From Pegea sp. RAD2-039 (lineage: Eukaryota > Chordata > Thaliacea > Salpida > Salpidae): DNA of 64,000 nt. Shown here in pieces: positions 39,652 to 52,700 of the stretch; within the stretch, counting starts at the first letter, position 1; every line of letters starts with the position of its first letter. Under the pieces are notes generated by a model, which ran no database searches, was not told the origin of the DNA, and saw only the letters and a list, made by a program, of their open reading frames with translations. The DNA lies in contig JAQGEQ010000192.1 in assembly GCA_034620365.1 (NCBI GenBank), positions 4,335,001 through 4,399,000 on the forward strand, in the 5' to 3' direction. The position numbers and the translations under genes are program-made.

Positions 39652-42600
39652 TGTAACATTGTAAAACTAATATTACTTTCTAAAAAACATCAACTTGTCG
39701 TCTTAGATTAAAGTAACAAATCATTAGTTAAAAAGAAGTTGAAAACTATATAATAAAAAATAAAAAAATTCAGATAAATAGTGAAATTCAAATATATACT
39801 TAAATTTTTTTTTAAATCAAGTAATATTTCTACAACTAATTTATTTAAGCAATTTTCCAATTACTCAATACACTAATCAAATTTAGAATACTGAAAGTAT
39901 ATTGAAACTAAGGTTAACAAAAAACCTTCTTTCTTATATTATATGATAAAATATACTGAAATGTAATGCATTATCTATAAAATATGACACGAACTTCTGC
40001 ATTATGTCAATACAAATCAAGAGATCTTTTCTAAACTAAGCACAAAGACTGTAGATTTTATTTTCATTAAATTCTTGGTAAGCAATGTGAAGACAATGGT
40101 AAATCTTTTGATATTTTGGGCTTGATATGAAAAGGTACATGACAATGAAATAATAGAAAAGCTAATGAAAGAAATAATTGAACTAGAAAATCAAAACAAT
40201 TCTGTAAACAAACATTGTTTAGTTTTGAATCACGTGTTTTGAAGATTTTTTCTGAGAGCTCATCTGAATATTAGTGATAATTTTAAAGAGTTAAGGGAGC
40301 ATATATTTTTATATAAACATTGTAATTTTACTGTAACAACAAAATTCAGTCTATTTAAACGTAAATATACATCTTTAAAGAAAAGATATGTTTAAATTAA
40401 AACAATCTGTTTTATATAGTTTAGGTTTCATTTATAACTTAATTTGTGTTTTGTAATAAAATGAGCGGTAAATGAAAATAATAAGTTGAAAATAAAAGTT
40501 AACAGTTTAATCTAGAGTTTCGACCATTTTCAAATCATTCAACAAAATAAGAATTACTAGTTTTATCGATTTTATCACTTTAAGGATTTATATGAAAGTT
40601 GTCTTGTAGTTATTTAACTCAGAAGTAAGTGATTTAATAAAGCAACGAAGTCATCGAGACCTTTGATCAGCAAAATACAAGTACAAATCATAAACACAAG
40701 ATCAGTTAGAATAATTTTCCTATATATTGTACGCAAAAATTTAGTCAGGGTCGGTAAAAACACTCAATTTAAAAGACATAGAATAACATATTTAGATTGT
40801 ATACCTGGACTCAAAATTTTTTCTTAAAATTGTCTTTAAATATTTCAGTCTGCCTTCAAACTTATATTGCAAATGTTGTGATTATCAGACCAGGCCCTCC
40901 TACTCATGTAAAAATTTTACCACTGCCGTTTTTTTATCATTTGTAAAACTTGTTTTCACATTTTAGAGGCAATTTCAACTACATTATCAAACTAAGCTAA
41001 TAATATATAAAAAAGAGTTTAACATAAAATACTTGCTGTTTATTTTTATGAAAATGGTAAAAGGAAAATAGTCACTGTACACACTTTAATTAAACGTAGT
41101 CAAAAACTTTTTTTTGCAAAAAGATGAGTAACATGAAATGAATATTAATATATTTAAAAAAACCTTTTTGCCATCGTTTACTTATTAAACTATCTAATAT
41201 AGATTGATTGTAAGTTTTTTTTAACAAAAAGCTATTCAAAGTTTAAAGTATTAAAAAACATTAATGTTCGTTTTAACGTACAGTTTTATGTTGCTTTATG
41301 CTTCCTACGTATAGATTTTACTATAAATATATTGTATATAACTACGTGAAAAAAGTTTGTCTATATTTTCCATAAAATAATTTACAATTGAAAAATTAAA
41401 ATTAACTAAAAAAATAAAGTCCCATAACAAAGCGGGTTTTCAAGTAAATTTTGTTGGGGGAATATTTTATAGTCGCATCATTCGAAGTATTTACTAATAT
41501 TTTAATTTGGTGACACTATTGTTTTTATATTCATTTGACAGTTTGAGGTAACGGACGTTCTAGTGTTCTTAGTTGCATTGTAAATTTTTAGATTGCTTTG
41601 TCTTCCTTGATCAAATCTTTTATTTTCTATACATATTTATTGAAATAAACTTTTTGAATTTTTTGCTGTAAAGATTTTACTTAATTTGACAGTCGTCAAA
41701 TTGATCTGTTTAATTTGAAAGAATTTTTCTGGTTGAATGATCTTTGCAATTAAATAATTCAGAATTGCATGTTTTTTTACATATCACTTGACTACATATT
41801 TAACTTTTGAGTTGTCTGATTTTTCCTACCATCTTTATAAGTTATATAAAATTAATTTAATTTCAGTAAAGAAAATTGTTAAGATTGTTAACAAATAAAT
41901 TGTAATAACAATAAATAATATGTTTATAAAAAAGTGTTAGGGTTAAAAAAACATTAGGATTTTTTTGTCTTGCCCAAAAATAAGTCTTTTGTAAACCATC
42001 TCTTTTTAGAATTAAATTTATGATTTTTTTAAAGTTTAAATTAGTAATTTAAGTTTATTAGATTATTATAAAATGTTTCAGTTATTTATTTTTATCATAT
42101 AGTTTTTCTGCTTCTCAAGATAAATTAATTTAGTTTTAAATTTTTATTTTTTTTAAATGAAATTTAAATAAAAATATATTTGAATATTAAAATTATATGT
42201 TTTAAATATTCAAGATTCAAAATAGGTTTCCTAATAACTATTTTTTTAGAGAGTATATTCTTAAATATAATTTTTATCATATTTAATGATTATGAAAATA
42301 ATTTTTTATAACAGTTTTAATATATAAATGTACGCATAATATAAAAATAAGTTAAACATAATATAGTTGTATCAAAGCTTTATTATATTTTAAAGAGTAG
42401 TTAAAACATTTTAACAATGGCTTTAAATATGAAATTATTTGTTGATTTGAAAACGTTAAAATTGTGGAGGTCAATCTTTCATCTTGAACTATATAGGAAA
42501 CTCCATAGCAATAAGTAAGCTAAAAATCAAAAGCTGTGAAGCTTCTCGCTAGCTTGATCATGCTGAGGACCAATTACTTTATATTGAAAATTGTTAAACT

Positions 42601-43010
42601 ATGTGATGAGGAAACTTATCAAGAATGATCAAAGTTTTTCATTATATAAATGCATTTAATCTTGTGATACAAATATCATGCTGTCTTATTAAAGTCAGTA
42701 TTATGATTTTAAAAGCTGAGTTTAAAATAACTTATGTTTATAAAACTTGAAATATTTTAATTTCCATAATTTAAAAATAAAGCAATAAAATTTTTGAGTG
42801 TACAAAGGTTAGAATTTGATTATTCTAGTGAGTTTTAGGTAACTTCTTACTGTTTGTTTCATCTTTGTTTTAAATTATAAACTAACAATTGATTTCTGAT
42901 TCTTTTTATAAACCTTGTAGTTTCTGTGGAGCTAGCTTTAATGTAGAGTTAATCAATGTTCTAATATGAAAAATTGAAATGTTTAAATTGTCAGTATTAC
43001 TTTATTTTTA
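39652..43010. other. AT-rich spacer between divergent BLTP2 and TFIIS genes
   Basis: BLTP2 (minus) starts at 39651 and TFIIS (plus) at 43544, so this holds both 5' flanks. It is very AT-rich, without coding frames or CRE octamers. A short stretch at 40888-40913 (cagaccaggccctcctactc) weakly resembles the SINE body at 18.47 kb. Confidence 0.5.
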
Positions 43011-43350
43011 TTTATGTATTTATTTCAATAAATGTGAAGAAGAGTGCCAGAAGAGAGCACCTCTCGCTAACACACATTTTCACAAATAACATCTATTAAG
43101 TTATCAATATAGAAAGCAAAAGATGTAACACATGGCATTTCAGTAGTCCTTAAAACATAACAGTTAACAATTACATAGAATGTTAATAATATAGAAAAGG
43201 GGGAATATTCACAGTTTTGAAATGACAATATTGGCAATATTATAATGATTCAACTTCTACTTAAACAGCTTGAGTTATTCTGACATGACAATGTCTAATG
43301 GCAGCCGGTTCTAAGTATATTATGCATCAACATTTTGAGCTATATAGTTT
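43011..43350 (-). mobile_element. 3' UTR of a CR1-like LINE
   Basis: On the minus strand this matches, with gaps, 58719-59000: shared blocks include ctaacacacattttc and acaattacatagaatgtta (plus-strand reading). The minus-strand 3' end is a short AAATAAATA-type repeat rather than poly(A), as in CR1-like elements. The copy at 58.7 kb retains an RT C terminus, which gives the family. Confidence 0.65.
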
Positions 43351-43543
43351 ATGTCTTATAATTAAATTGTTTGGTAATTGAATTTTTCTTTAGATTTTTG
43401 AATATAAGTCTTAAATTATTGATGACTGCTTAGCTGCTGATGTTTATTAAAGAAATTCATATGACTATGATGTAACATTTTCATTTGATTTTATCAAGGC
43501 TTATCACGAATACTGTGTGTATTAAAATCTCACATCAATTAAT

Positions 43544-45527
43544 ATGGTTAAAAATCAGGATGAGGTGCTGAGAATAGCAAAAAAATTGGAAAAAATGGTT
43601 TCAAGAAAGACCACTGTGAGTTTCACTTCCTGCAATTCTTTATATATAAAAATAATTATAATTAATGTGGTAATAACAATTGTTTTAACAACTATACACA
43701 AATTATGTATTATATATATATAATTTTTGTATTTAAGTTTAATCAATTCTTCATTTTTATAGGATGATGCATTAGACATATTAAAAGCATTGAAAGAAAT
43801 TCCTATAAGTTTGGAGTTGCTTCAAAAAACTAGAATTGGAATGCTGGTCAATAATGTGAGAAAACAAACTACCAATGATGAAGTCTCAGGGATGGCTAAG
43901 CAACTTATTAAAGGGTGGAAGAAATTAGTTCCTGGTGATTTTTATTGTCTTACTTATAATCATATTATGTTAATGTCTTTACTTGTTCTCTTAATGGTTT
44001 AGCCTGCTTGGTTTTAGGTGCCTCAGTTGAAACATCCAATATTTGGCTTCTTTTTTGACAAGTTTTTAAACTTGGCTTTTGAATTTTGATTCTTAATGAA
44101 ATATTTGCTTTAAATTTGATATCCTAATATGATCAACATAATTTCATTTGATTTTTAGCCCACCTTTTTATCAATTACCTAAAAAATCTTCTGGCTCTTT
44201 CACGAAGTTATGAAATTTGATCTTTTTAAAGATCTTTTCAAATTCAACTTTTTTAAATTCGTTTGTGAATATTGAGTAAGACTGAAGATAATTCAGAACA
44301 AAAGCATCATCGCAAAGTTGAGGTTCAAAACATTTCATTCATCCTCTCACATCGTAAGAAGAGCGAACTCTACTACTTAATAATTTTTATTCAAAACTAG
44401 TTGAAATTGGAAAGTAATCTGATGTTAGCTTACTGTCTGATTGTGATAAACAATCTTTAAAAAATAAGATTTTTATATATTTTTTCGATATAGTTGGTAA
44501 TTCCTCCTCGGAAAATAGTTTCATTTAATCTCAGCTTACATCATATTTTTGAGGGTTTGACTTTTGATATTTCTAGATACTAAAAAAAGTGAGAAGCATG
44601 AAAGAAGCAACGAAATTGATACCCACCATAAAGAACAACCTGCGTCATCGAGAAACGGGGTACATCTTTTTATTATTTCATTTGTAGGTGCAATCACTTG
44701 ACAAATTCTGTGTAGCTGAATAGAAGCTCAATAACGATGACAGCAAAGTTGGAACCTGCGGAGATATTATCTACTTCAGACCCTATTCGGGACAAGTGCC
44801 GACAGATGTTAGCTAGATCTCTAGAAAATAGTGGTATGAATTGAATTTGATTAATTTTAATTCATTTATGAATTACTTCAAATTTCAACATTTTTTTTAA
44901 TTATTTTTGTTTCAAAACTCGTAATTAACAAAATGTTCACCAAAATTCACCCTGTCTTACTTGATCATCTTTACAATTCGATTTTCTATTTTTCTTTAGA
45001 AGGAGTCACCAAAAATATTTCATCCAGACTTGCTGCTGCGATTGAAAACGCCATTTTCTCTGAATTCAACAACACTGGAGTGAAGTACAAAAATCGAGTC
45101 CGTAGTCGATACAGCAACTTGAAAGATGCCAAAAATACCAATCTTCGGATGATGGTTATTACCGGCATGATCAAACCTGATAAGCTCGCGAAGATGACTG
45201 CTGATGTAAAGTTGATTTTTGCTGCTTCCTCGTTTAACTTCTTCCCAACTAGGAAATGGCAAGTGATGAGATGAAGAAGATCAGAAAGAAGTATGATGAA
45301 GAAAACATTAAGGACCATCAAATGGCGGTTAATGAGGGTACAAAAACAGATATGTTCACCTGTGGTCGCTGCAAAGGGAAGGCTTGCACATACAACCAGG
45401 TAAACACCATTTTTACTGGTAGTATAACAACCAAATTGGTTTTCAGCTACAAACTAGAAGTTCAGATGAACCCATGACCACTTTTGTATTTTGTACTGAT
45501 TGTGGCAACAGATGGAAATTTTGTTGA
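43544..45527 (+). CDS. TCEA1: Transcription elongation factor S-II (TFIIS), complete, 292 residues
   Basis: Seven in-phase exons: 43544-43615, 43763-43934, 44577-44659, 44716-44833, 45000-45205, 45253-45399, 45447-45527 (879 nt). TFIIS binds stalled RNA polymerase II and triggers cleavage of backtracked RNA. Domain I (~1-82, TFIIS N-terminal helical bundle) ends at the conserved [10 protein letters not shown] Lys/Ser/Glu-rich linker follows (~83-110). Domain II (~125-225) has DKCRQML and the near-invariant [18 protein letters not shown] block that docks on the polymerase jaw. The C-terminal zinc ribbon uses Cys254, Cys257, Cys282 and Cys285, and its hairpin carries the catalytic acidic pair Asp273-Glu274 in the [10 protein letters not shown] motif. 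The protein ends NRWKFC as in other animals. Length matches human TCEA1 (301). All key residues present; the gene looks intact. Exon 4 uses the ag at 44714-44715 because the next ag breaks frame. Confidence 0.97.
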
Positions 45528-46779
45528 TTTTTTGATGATGTGTTTCTTAAAATATTTCTTGATCTACAAATTTAGTTTGATCTGAATGAAGTAGGTCGCT
45601 TCTGAAGGTTTAGCGCCCACTTATCTGGTGCGAGAATAGTTGGTATGTAGCAACTTTTATGTCACATCAAATCTTCTGATTTTAATAGATCATTTTTATC
45701 ACAAAATTTTCTCTTAGTCCAACAGATATTAAAGCAATCAACAAATTCTTTCAATAATATAAAATACAAAAGCAATTTTGTTCTTATCCTGTTTTTAATA
45801 TACTTCTAATACCAACCAGAGTTTTCATCGAAGTTTGTGTCTTAATCTCACTTTGTTTTAGCTTCAAAAGTTGAAAACTAGATTCTTGTTTAAATACTAT
45901 TTTTGCCAAAAAATGAAAATACTTGTTTGATTTTTTCTTGTGGATCCAAACTCTTGGGTAATTCCATAGAAGTTTAGTGAGAAATTCAATGATATCCTTA
46001 TTAATTTATGTCGTTCTTAGTTTGAAGTCTGATAATTTGTATACTTTTGCTAACCCTCAAGTAATCTGTTTTCTTGAAATATTTAGTTTAAATGCTTTCA
46101 ATTTAATTCTGACTGACTGCATGTGTTTTACAATATTTGAAAATAAAATAAGTAAAAAAGTATTCAGTCTGTTGAAGTTTAATTAAAATACTGAATAAGG
46201 TTTTTGTTAAATTCATTTTATGAAATCATTTTGTATATTTTCTTATCTATTAAAGACGATTTCATTTTTGAAAACTTTTTACATTTAAATAATTTTAGAA
46301 AATAAAACCCAAATTAAATGATGATTAAAGAAGACCCGAAAAGCTCCTAAATGTAAAATATCAGTTGTAAATACTATTTAAATGATGCATAAATAATGGC
46401 TTGAAAGTTTGATTGGGATACACAACAGCTTTACAAAAAAAGAAATTTTGTAAAAAAATTAATTTTTAATAATCGAAAAAAGTTTTTTTATGTATAATAT
46501 ATTGGAGTAGCCTAAAGTTTAAAAATAGTCTTTGTCAAAAGTAAAGCAAGCAAGATATTATATCAATAAATCAAGCTTCTTGTAGCATGTTAAAATTTAA
46601 TCCATTTTTACAACAATTAATAAAATAATAATAATAAGTAAATGTTTCTTTTAAAAAGAACTGCAAATACAATTTATAAATCATCGTATATAGGATACTA
46701 TAATTTTGTATCTTGATAATAATAACAGCCTGTACCGGCCACGTACGGTTATACTGAAAATGCTCTAGAAAAAGAGTCG
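45528..46779. other. AT-rich spacer downstream of TFIIS
   Basis: TFIIS 3' UTR and flank. A 69-codon frame at 45977-46186 is hydrophobic and AT-driven, so I do not call it. Confidence 0.5.
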
Positions 46780-47580
46780 TAAACAACATAATAATAAAAA
46801 GGGCCTACTTCGGCCAAGAATAACCATGTGGGATGTGTTTTGAGTGATGGAATTTAGAATACACCAAAACATTGTAAAGTGCAGAGGAACCAAACAAATA
46901 AGACACAGTGAAATAAAAAAATGAACTAGAAAAAATTTATAAGTTTTTCCCTTCTTTGATGTTACTTTTTCTTCACTTGTTTGCGCAGTTGAGAGCGCCA
47001 TTTGGATGCGATGTGTTATGATATCTTTCCATTTGCTGGTATCGTTGTTAAATGATTTTATATCACACTTGCATGCATCCTCCATGTCAAAGACAAGAGT
47101 GGCCGATGTTTTGTTTGTCTTTTCAGAGCTCCTTATAAAACAGCTTCTTTGGGATCCGTCCGTCTTCCATCCGACGTATGTGACTGAACCAGTGAAGCCT
47201 GTGCTAGCTTTGTATGTTGTCCATTGTTGTTAGGCCAATATGCTTCAGGACTTCATCGTTTGAGACATTTTAGTGACACTTTATACGTAAATAACGACGA
47301 AGATAAGGAAAATAAAAAGCGTTGAGCTTATTTTCCTTAACGTTTGACAGAATTCAAGTTTCAGTGATGTGCAATAGCATACCATAGACGAAGAATATCT
47401 TAATACCAGCCTTGGTTTTGATAGATCACTTTAGATTATCTCAAATTCGGGAGGTAAACTTTTCATATTTACCGATGCTTTACTGACGTAGCTGTTGAAT
47501 TTGGCTTCCATTGACTTTGATGATGTTATTTTTTAGCCGAGATAGAAAACTATCTACATCCTCAACGTCACAACTATCCA
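46780..47580 (-). mobile_element. Decayed RTE-like LINE: RT C terminus and 3' UTR
   Basis: Minus-strand translation gives, with several stops, the ordered landmarks of the end of an RTE-like polymerase ORF: LSIKTKAGI near 47420, then ENKLNAFYF, LRRYLRIKCH, SNDEVLKHIGL, LHWFSHIRRMEDGRIPKKL (near 47160) and a DACKCDIKSF segment (near 47075). A 3' UTR with tttcactgtgtc follows, and an (ATT)n-type tail at about 46783-46797 on plus. The frame has stops and it is not functional. Confidence 0.82.
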
Positions 47581-48755
47581 TGTTGATTATCTGTAGAACT
47601 CTTATAACTTGGATAATAACTTTTTAACTACTCAGGTACTAAATTAAGGTAATGAATTTATATAGTTAGGTTTTCAGTATTCTATGGGGGATTTTAATCA
47701 AGTCTTATTGAAAAACTACAAATTGAAGTTTTCAATCGTAGCACAAAAAATTATACAGAAATTTATTAAGGTCATTAGTCAGTAGAAGTAAATAAGAAAC
47801 AATTCTTTAAAACATTTTTAGTTAAAATTTTCACTCCTTGAATCTATCTACCGATAACAAAAATGGTCGATTTTTATATTCGTAACAGAAACTTGTTGAT
47901 GAATTCAAGCAGTTATAAATTGCAAGATTGAAAAAGTTTAAAAAATTTAGTTGTTATCTAACCAAGTTTATAATTTATAACTCTTAGAATAAATTATTGA
48001 GTTAACATATAACTGATTGAAGTAATCACAGTACAAAGCATTATCTAAATATTTCATATTTTTACTATCTTTATAGGTTTAACTTTTTAACTTTAACACC
48101 TATATTTCCATAGATTATTTTTCTGCTACAAATTATTCTTGTCTGAAAATATGTTGAAAACATAAATAATAATATTATTTTGCTTTTTTTTATATGTTTA
48201 CACGAGTTTTTGGTTTCACAATTATTTTATTACAAATGCAGTAATCATTAAATAACTAGATTTAATGTAATTAGTCTGAGTGAATAGATGGTTTGGAAAC
48301 AACTTCTCACTAGAACATCTTCTACTCTGGCGTTCATACTTTGTTTTAAACGTAGAAAGCTGTGAATTTTACTATTTTTAAATTTTAATGTGCGGTATAG
48401 CTTTCAGATTATTAGTGTAACCAACAAGGTAGTAAATTTTTTGTATTTTCTTTTTGAATAGATTAAAAATTATAAATACGTTAGGTTTACTTTTGTTTAA
48501 AATATATTTATTTAAAGATAATATAGCAATAACTGCGTTTAATCTAGTTTATTTTGAAATATTTTATATAAACAATATATAGTTTGTTTACTTCAAAATA
48601 TTTATTCATAAGATATTGTTCCAACAGTTGAAAAACTTAGTTGTATTACTTTTTTACTAAATAATAATGAAAATTTTGTTTTAAGAACTTTGATTATGTC
48701 TTATGAGTTTTACTTTTAAATTTAAGTCTTCATTATTTCATAGCAACTAACAAAA
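47581..48755. other. AT-rich 5' flank of the LOTUS/Tudor gene
   Basis: No exon found. Presumably promoter and any non-coding leader of the gene starting at 48756. Confidence 0.45.
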
Positions 48756-51440
48756 ATGGACTTTGAAAAAGTTAAATCACTGATTGTATCTTTGATAGCC
48801 TCTTCTAAAAATGGTGTGCTGGTATCTAACTTAGCAGATGATTATGCATCATTTATTGGGGGTACTATTCCTTATTCAAAGTTTGGATTTTCTACATTAA
48901 AGCAATTTATGTCAAGTTTATCAGATGTTGTTGAAATACAAACTAATAGTGCAGGTGCAAAGTATGTAGCTAAACTTAATGAAAGATCCTCCCAAGTACA
49001 ACGACTAGTAAGCATGCAAAAATCAGGGAAGTCTAAAGTAAAAAAGAAATGTAAATATTTGATAAAAAACGAAAACTTTTCTTTGAAAAGTACCAATCGC
49101 TTAATTATAAACAGAATCAATGAACTGCCTGAAAAATCTGTTATTATAAAAGAGCACACTAGATTACAAAACGATCGGGATAAACTGATTGGTCAAAAAG
49201 TAAAGCCACACGATGTTCTAAATATTTCTAAGACATTCGATGTAAGCATCACTCATTTTTCAACTTGTGATAAACTCTATGTGTGTCTATTATCTGAAAA
49301 AGAACATCTAAAGGAAATTACTGGAGAGACAAGCTCTTGTGAGCAGCTGGGTATTCAAGTAAAAGCAGGCATGTTTGTGATTAGTCCCAAAAAATTAAGA
49401 GCAAAAGTGTTTAGTATAACAGACAAATTTGCTTCTGTATATAATATTGACGTAGGTACTTATGATAACGTTTTAGTTTCTGATTTATCTCCTTTTCCCC
49501 AAAAATACTCGTTTCACTGTCAGGCTGCTATCCTCTGCTCATTGTATAGACTGGATGGTTCATTTAATTGGTCCCCATTGGCTAGTCATTACTTTAAGCA
49601 ATTAGGTAAAGTCAACAATCTCCAAATGAAAGTAGTGGGTGTTTTTTGTGACCCTGAATCTAATGATAGTGTGTTTAAGCATTCTGTGATTCTATACAAA
49701 AACGAAAAGAGTATCAATCAAATTCTGTTTGATTATGAGATAAAGCGTTGTTTGTTTAGCACTAAAATAAAAGAAATAAGAAACTTGTTACCTAATCTTC
49801 AAATATCTCACTCACAACGTCAAACAGTAGTTGTTCTGAATGTACATGATGTAACTGAAATTGAAGCTTGTTTAAGTGGATCAGCAAATCTTGACAAACT
49901 TGATCAGCTGGAAGAAGAAATGAGAAATTATTATAATTCCAACTTTACTAATTTATCTGAAGAGTTTTCTCCTGGCTCCATCTATGCTTTGGTGTCTTTT
50001 ACACGATGTGTAAGAGTTTATTTGGTATCAATCACTACAAACGAAGAAGTTAAGGTACGCTTAGTTGATCGGGGCGGTTACAAAACAGTCAAACTAGATG
50101 ATTTGAGAATTTTAGACCCAGCATTTCTACAATTACCTTCACAGATCATTTCCCTTCAACTGTCCGGTTTTAACAATCCTGAGCTAACCTTTCGTTGTGG
50201 CTCACTCTACAATCTAAAAAAGCAAATTGTAAATAAAACTTTTGAAGCTGAGTTTATAAGCAGCTTGGGTTGTCATGAAGAACAAGCGTCATATATAGTT
50301 TGTCTTCGAGACGCGAGTGGCAATGATGTCACTTCTGTTGTCAATGAAGCAATTCGGGAATTGGAAGAACAATGTTCAATGAAAGAGGGAGATGTTGTTG
50401 AAGGGATAATAGTTAGTTACATCTGTCGGAAAAGCAGTAGAGTATATTTGCAAATGGCGTCAGTACTGCAATCACTTACAAACTTGTTGAAAGTTCATCT
50501 TGAACAGATAAATTCATCAAATGATATAGTTGATGAGATAGTTAGAGATGTTAGAGTTGGTCAGTTTTGTCTTGCTCTTATTAATGATCAACTTCATCGA
50601 GTTCGAATTGAAGATTCAAGTGATGACCGAAATATCCTCGTCAACTTCATTGACATCGGCTACCAGCAGCATGTGAAGAGAATCTCTCTCTACAAACTTG
50701 AATCCCCTAAACTCTTTAGTTTTCCTAATATAGCTCTTTGCTGTCAGCTATCTGATCCAAATTCGATTTCATTTGATAAGCTTGATTGTATAAAGAGTCA
50801 TTTAAGATGTCGTGTAGACAAGAAATTAAACTTCTCGTATAAAATCCAGCTATTTATGAAGGATCATGTCGATTGTAAGTTTATTTCAGCTTTCAAAAAT
50901 GATGCTTTACCTGTTTGCATCCTTAAGTTTGTTTCTCCATGTCAAATGGTTTTAGTTACAGCTAATCAAATGGTATTGAGAGATCGCCTTGAACTCTGTA
51001 TGCAGATCTCATACACTGGTTCTTTCAAAGCTCTCCAAATAGATCAGCTTGAAATTAACAAGACATATGCTTTGAAGACCTCAATCAATCTGTGGTGTAG
51101 AGCTACCGTTCTCAGCATTGTGAGTTGTAAGATACGAGTCTATCTTGTCGACTACGGAGACGTGATTGAAGTTAACAGCATTAGTAATTTCCGACATCTT
51201 AGTAATGAACTTAGCTCTTGGAAATCTTTTGTTTGGTTTGCCGAGCTTGCAGGTAGTTCAATTAGCGGCGATGGTTGTCATAACAACCTGGGGTTACGAC
51301 TCAATGATCTGAACCTCGGTGAAAATTATTCTTGTACTATCATAAGCATTGCCTCTCACCCACAGATAAAAAATCAGTCAATTTATAAAGTGACGTTGAC
51401 TTCATTAGATGATAAATCTTCTGCTTCGTGCTTTAAGTGA
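48756..51440 (+). CDS. LOTUS and Tudor domain protein, TDRD5/TDRD7 (Tapas)-like, 894 residues in one exon
   Basis: One uninterrupted frame. Residues ~1-75 form a LOTUS/OST-HTH winged helix (FEKVKSLIVSLIASS, then a GFSTLKQFMSSL helix), the module that binds Vasa-type helicases or G-quadruplex RNA in germ granules. After a Lys-rich linker come extended Tudor-type units at ~205-330 (degenerate), ~405-470 (RLVDRGG), ~598-665 (VNFIDIGYQ) and ~765-830 (VYLVDYGD). These normally bind methyl-arginine tails of Piwi proteins. Only the last keeps the classic LVDYG strand, so it is the best candidate for a working aromatic cage. LOTUS followed by several Tudors is the TDRD7/Tapas arrangement, but only one LOTUS is evident where vertebrate TDRD7 has three. 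A role in piRNA or germ-plasm ribonucleoprotein is inferred from the family. The start has an A at -3 (aaaaATGG). Confidence 0.85.
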   Translation: MDFEKVKSLIVSLIASSKNGVLVSNLADDYASFIGGTIPYSKFGFSTLKQFMSSLSDVVEIQTNSAGAKYVAKLNERSSQVQRLVSMQKSGKSKVKKKCKYLIKNENFSLKSTNRLIINRINELPEKSVIIKEHTRLQNDRDKLIGQKVKPHDVLNISKTFDVSITHFSTCDKLYVCLLSEKEHLKEITGETSSCEQLGIQVKAGMFVISPKKLRAKVFSITDKFASVYNIDVGTYDNVLVSDLSPFPQKYSFHCQAAILCSLYRLDGSFNWSPLASHYFKQLGKVNNLQMKVVGVFCDPESNDSVFKHSVILYKNEKSINQILFDYEIKRCLFSTKIKEIRNLLPNLQISHSQRQTVVVLNVHDVTEIEACLSGSANLDKLDQLEEEMRNYYNSNFTNLSEEFSPGSIYALVSFTRCVRVYLVSITTNEEVKVRLVDRGGYKTVKLDDLRILDPAFLQLPSQIISLQLSGFNNPELTFRCGSLYNLKKQIVNKTFEAEFISSLGCHEEQASYIVCLRDASGNDVTSVVNEAIRELEEQCSMKEGDVVEGIIVSYICRKSSRVYLQMASVLQSLTNLLKVHLEQINSSNDIVDEIVRDVRVGQFCLALINDQLHRVRIEDSSDDRNILVNFIDIGYQQHVKRISLYKLESPKLFSFPNIALCCQLSDPNSISFDKLDCIKSHLRCRVDKKLNFSYKIQLFMKDHVDCKFISAFKNDALPVCILKFVSPCQMVLVTANQMVLRDRLELCMQISYTGSFKALQIDQLEINKTYALKTSINLWCRATVLSIVSCKIRVYLVDYGDVIEVNSISNFRHLSNELSSWKSFVWFAELAGSSISGDGCHNNLGLRLNDLNLGENYSCTIISIASHPQIKNQSIYKVTLTSLDDKSSASCFK

Positions 51441-52149
51441 CTACTTTATTTGTATAAACTTTATTCATTTTTTCTTAGTTTTGCGTTTGTTATAAAATGT
51501 TGTTCCTTTTGTTGTTTAATTAATATCGATTTTTTAGATGTTATCACGAAATTAATGAATTAATTTTGCTTATTTTAATTACTAATAATACATTTCTTAA
51601 ATGTTTGTCATAGAGCTTACTAATCAGTATAAAGACATAATAGTTGGTTACTAAAATATAGTAGCTCAAATTATTATTTAAAACTGAAAATTGTTGTTAA
51701 ATGTGCATCAAATAAATTTATAGTTGAGTTTTGACTTTAGAATAGCTATTATCACTACGATTGTTTTGATCTTAAAGTTTATAGTTTATTAGATCAAAAT
51801 AAAAGAAATGAATGATTCTTAGAATGACTTAGATCGATGCCATTAATTGTCCGGGGTTTCATATTATCGCTTTCAATTTTCATCACTCAAAATCCAAGTT
51901 TTCTCTTTTTATATGTATCCACCTACCAGCCTCTAAAACTAATGACGGGGTTAATATTAAGATCTTACTGAAGGTTTTAGTGGGTTGTGTGTTCTGACTT
52001 ATATATTTTGGGAAGTTTTAGTAAAATTGATTAGGATAACCCAAACTCAACACTTGTGAGAAATCGTTTAACTTGGATAGCAATAATCCTAGTTCAGCCA
52101 TTTTAAGTCATGTCTTTGTAAGCTTCTTCGACATTTTCACTTCATAAAT
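51441..52149. other. Spacer downstream of the LOTUS/Tudor gene
   Basis: Contains an aataaa at about 51710-51716 that could be the polyadenylation signal. Otherwise nothing recognised. Confidence 0.4.
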
Positions 52150-52700
52150 CACAAGCTTAAGACGGGATCTCAAATACCTCCCTTTGATAACAGCAACCAG
52201 CTTGTGGTAGAAGCAGAGAATAAAGCTGAGTTGCTAAACAATCAATTTAATAGCGTTTTATAACCGATGATGGCAATACTCCTTTTCTCTCCTACTCCGA
52301 ATTCTTACAAATACCTCTGAGATGGTAGATCTGGACATAGCTGTCGATATAGTATCTAAAGCTATTTCTTCTTTAAAATCATCAGTTTCCAACACCCCAG
52401 ATCAGATCCCAGCTTAGTTTTTAAGAAAAACTACTTCTTCTTTATGGCTATCCTTATCTCTACTCCTTAGCATCTATCTGAGGTGAGGAAGAGTTCCACA
52501 AATTTGGAGAAGAGCTCTCATTACTCCTATTCATAAAAAGGGTCCCAAAAATACTGGATTTAACTACTTAGTTGACTTCAGTTATCTACAGATCTGAAAA
52601 ACATTCACAATCATATGATCAGTCATTTGATGGAGCACCATCAAGCTAGCTAATATTGTTTTCCCACAAAATGATAAATAAGTTTCAAAATTTTTCCAAT
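52150..52700 (+). mobile_element. CR1-like LINE reverse-transcriptase fragment, decayed
   Basis: Plus-strand translation, across frameshifts and stops, gives KAELLNNQFNSVF, a SKAISSLK-like helix, the DQIP-type catalytic approach segment, then ITPIHKKGPKN (near 52530) and a LMEHHQAS stretch. This is the standard N-terminal half of the RT of CR1/Jockey-type LINEs. Not functional. Confidence 0.72.

Noticed and set aside
44986..45321. Minus-strand 111-codon frame
   Set aside because: Exactly antisense to TFIIS exons 5-6, which carry the highly conserved KYKNRVRSR block.
48872..49159. Minus-strand 95-codon frame
   Set aside because: Shadow of the LOTUS/Tudor exon.
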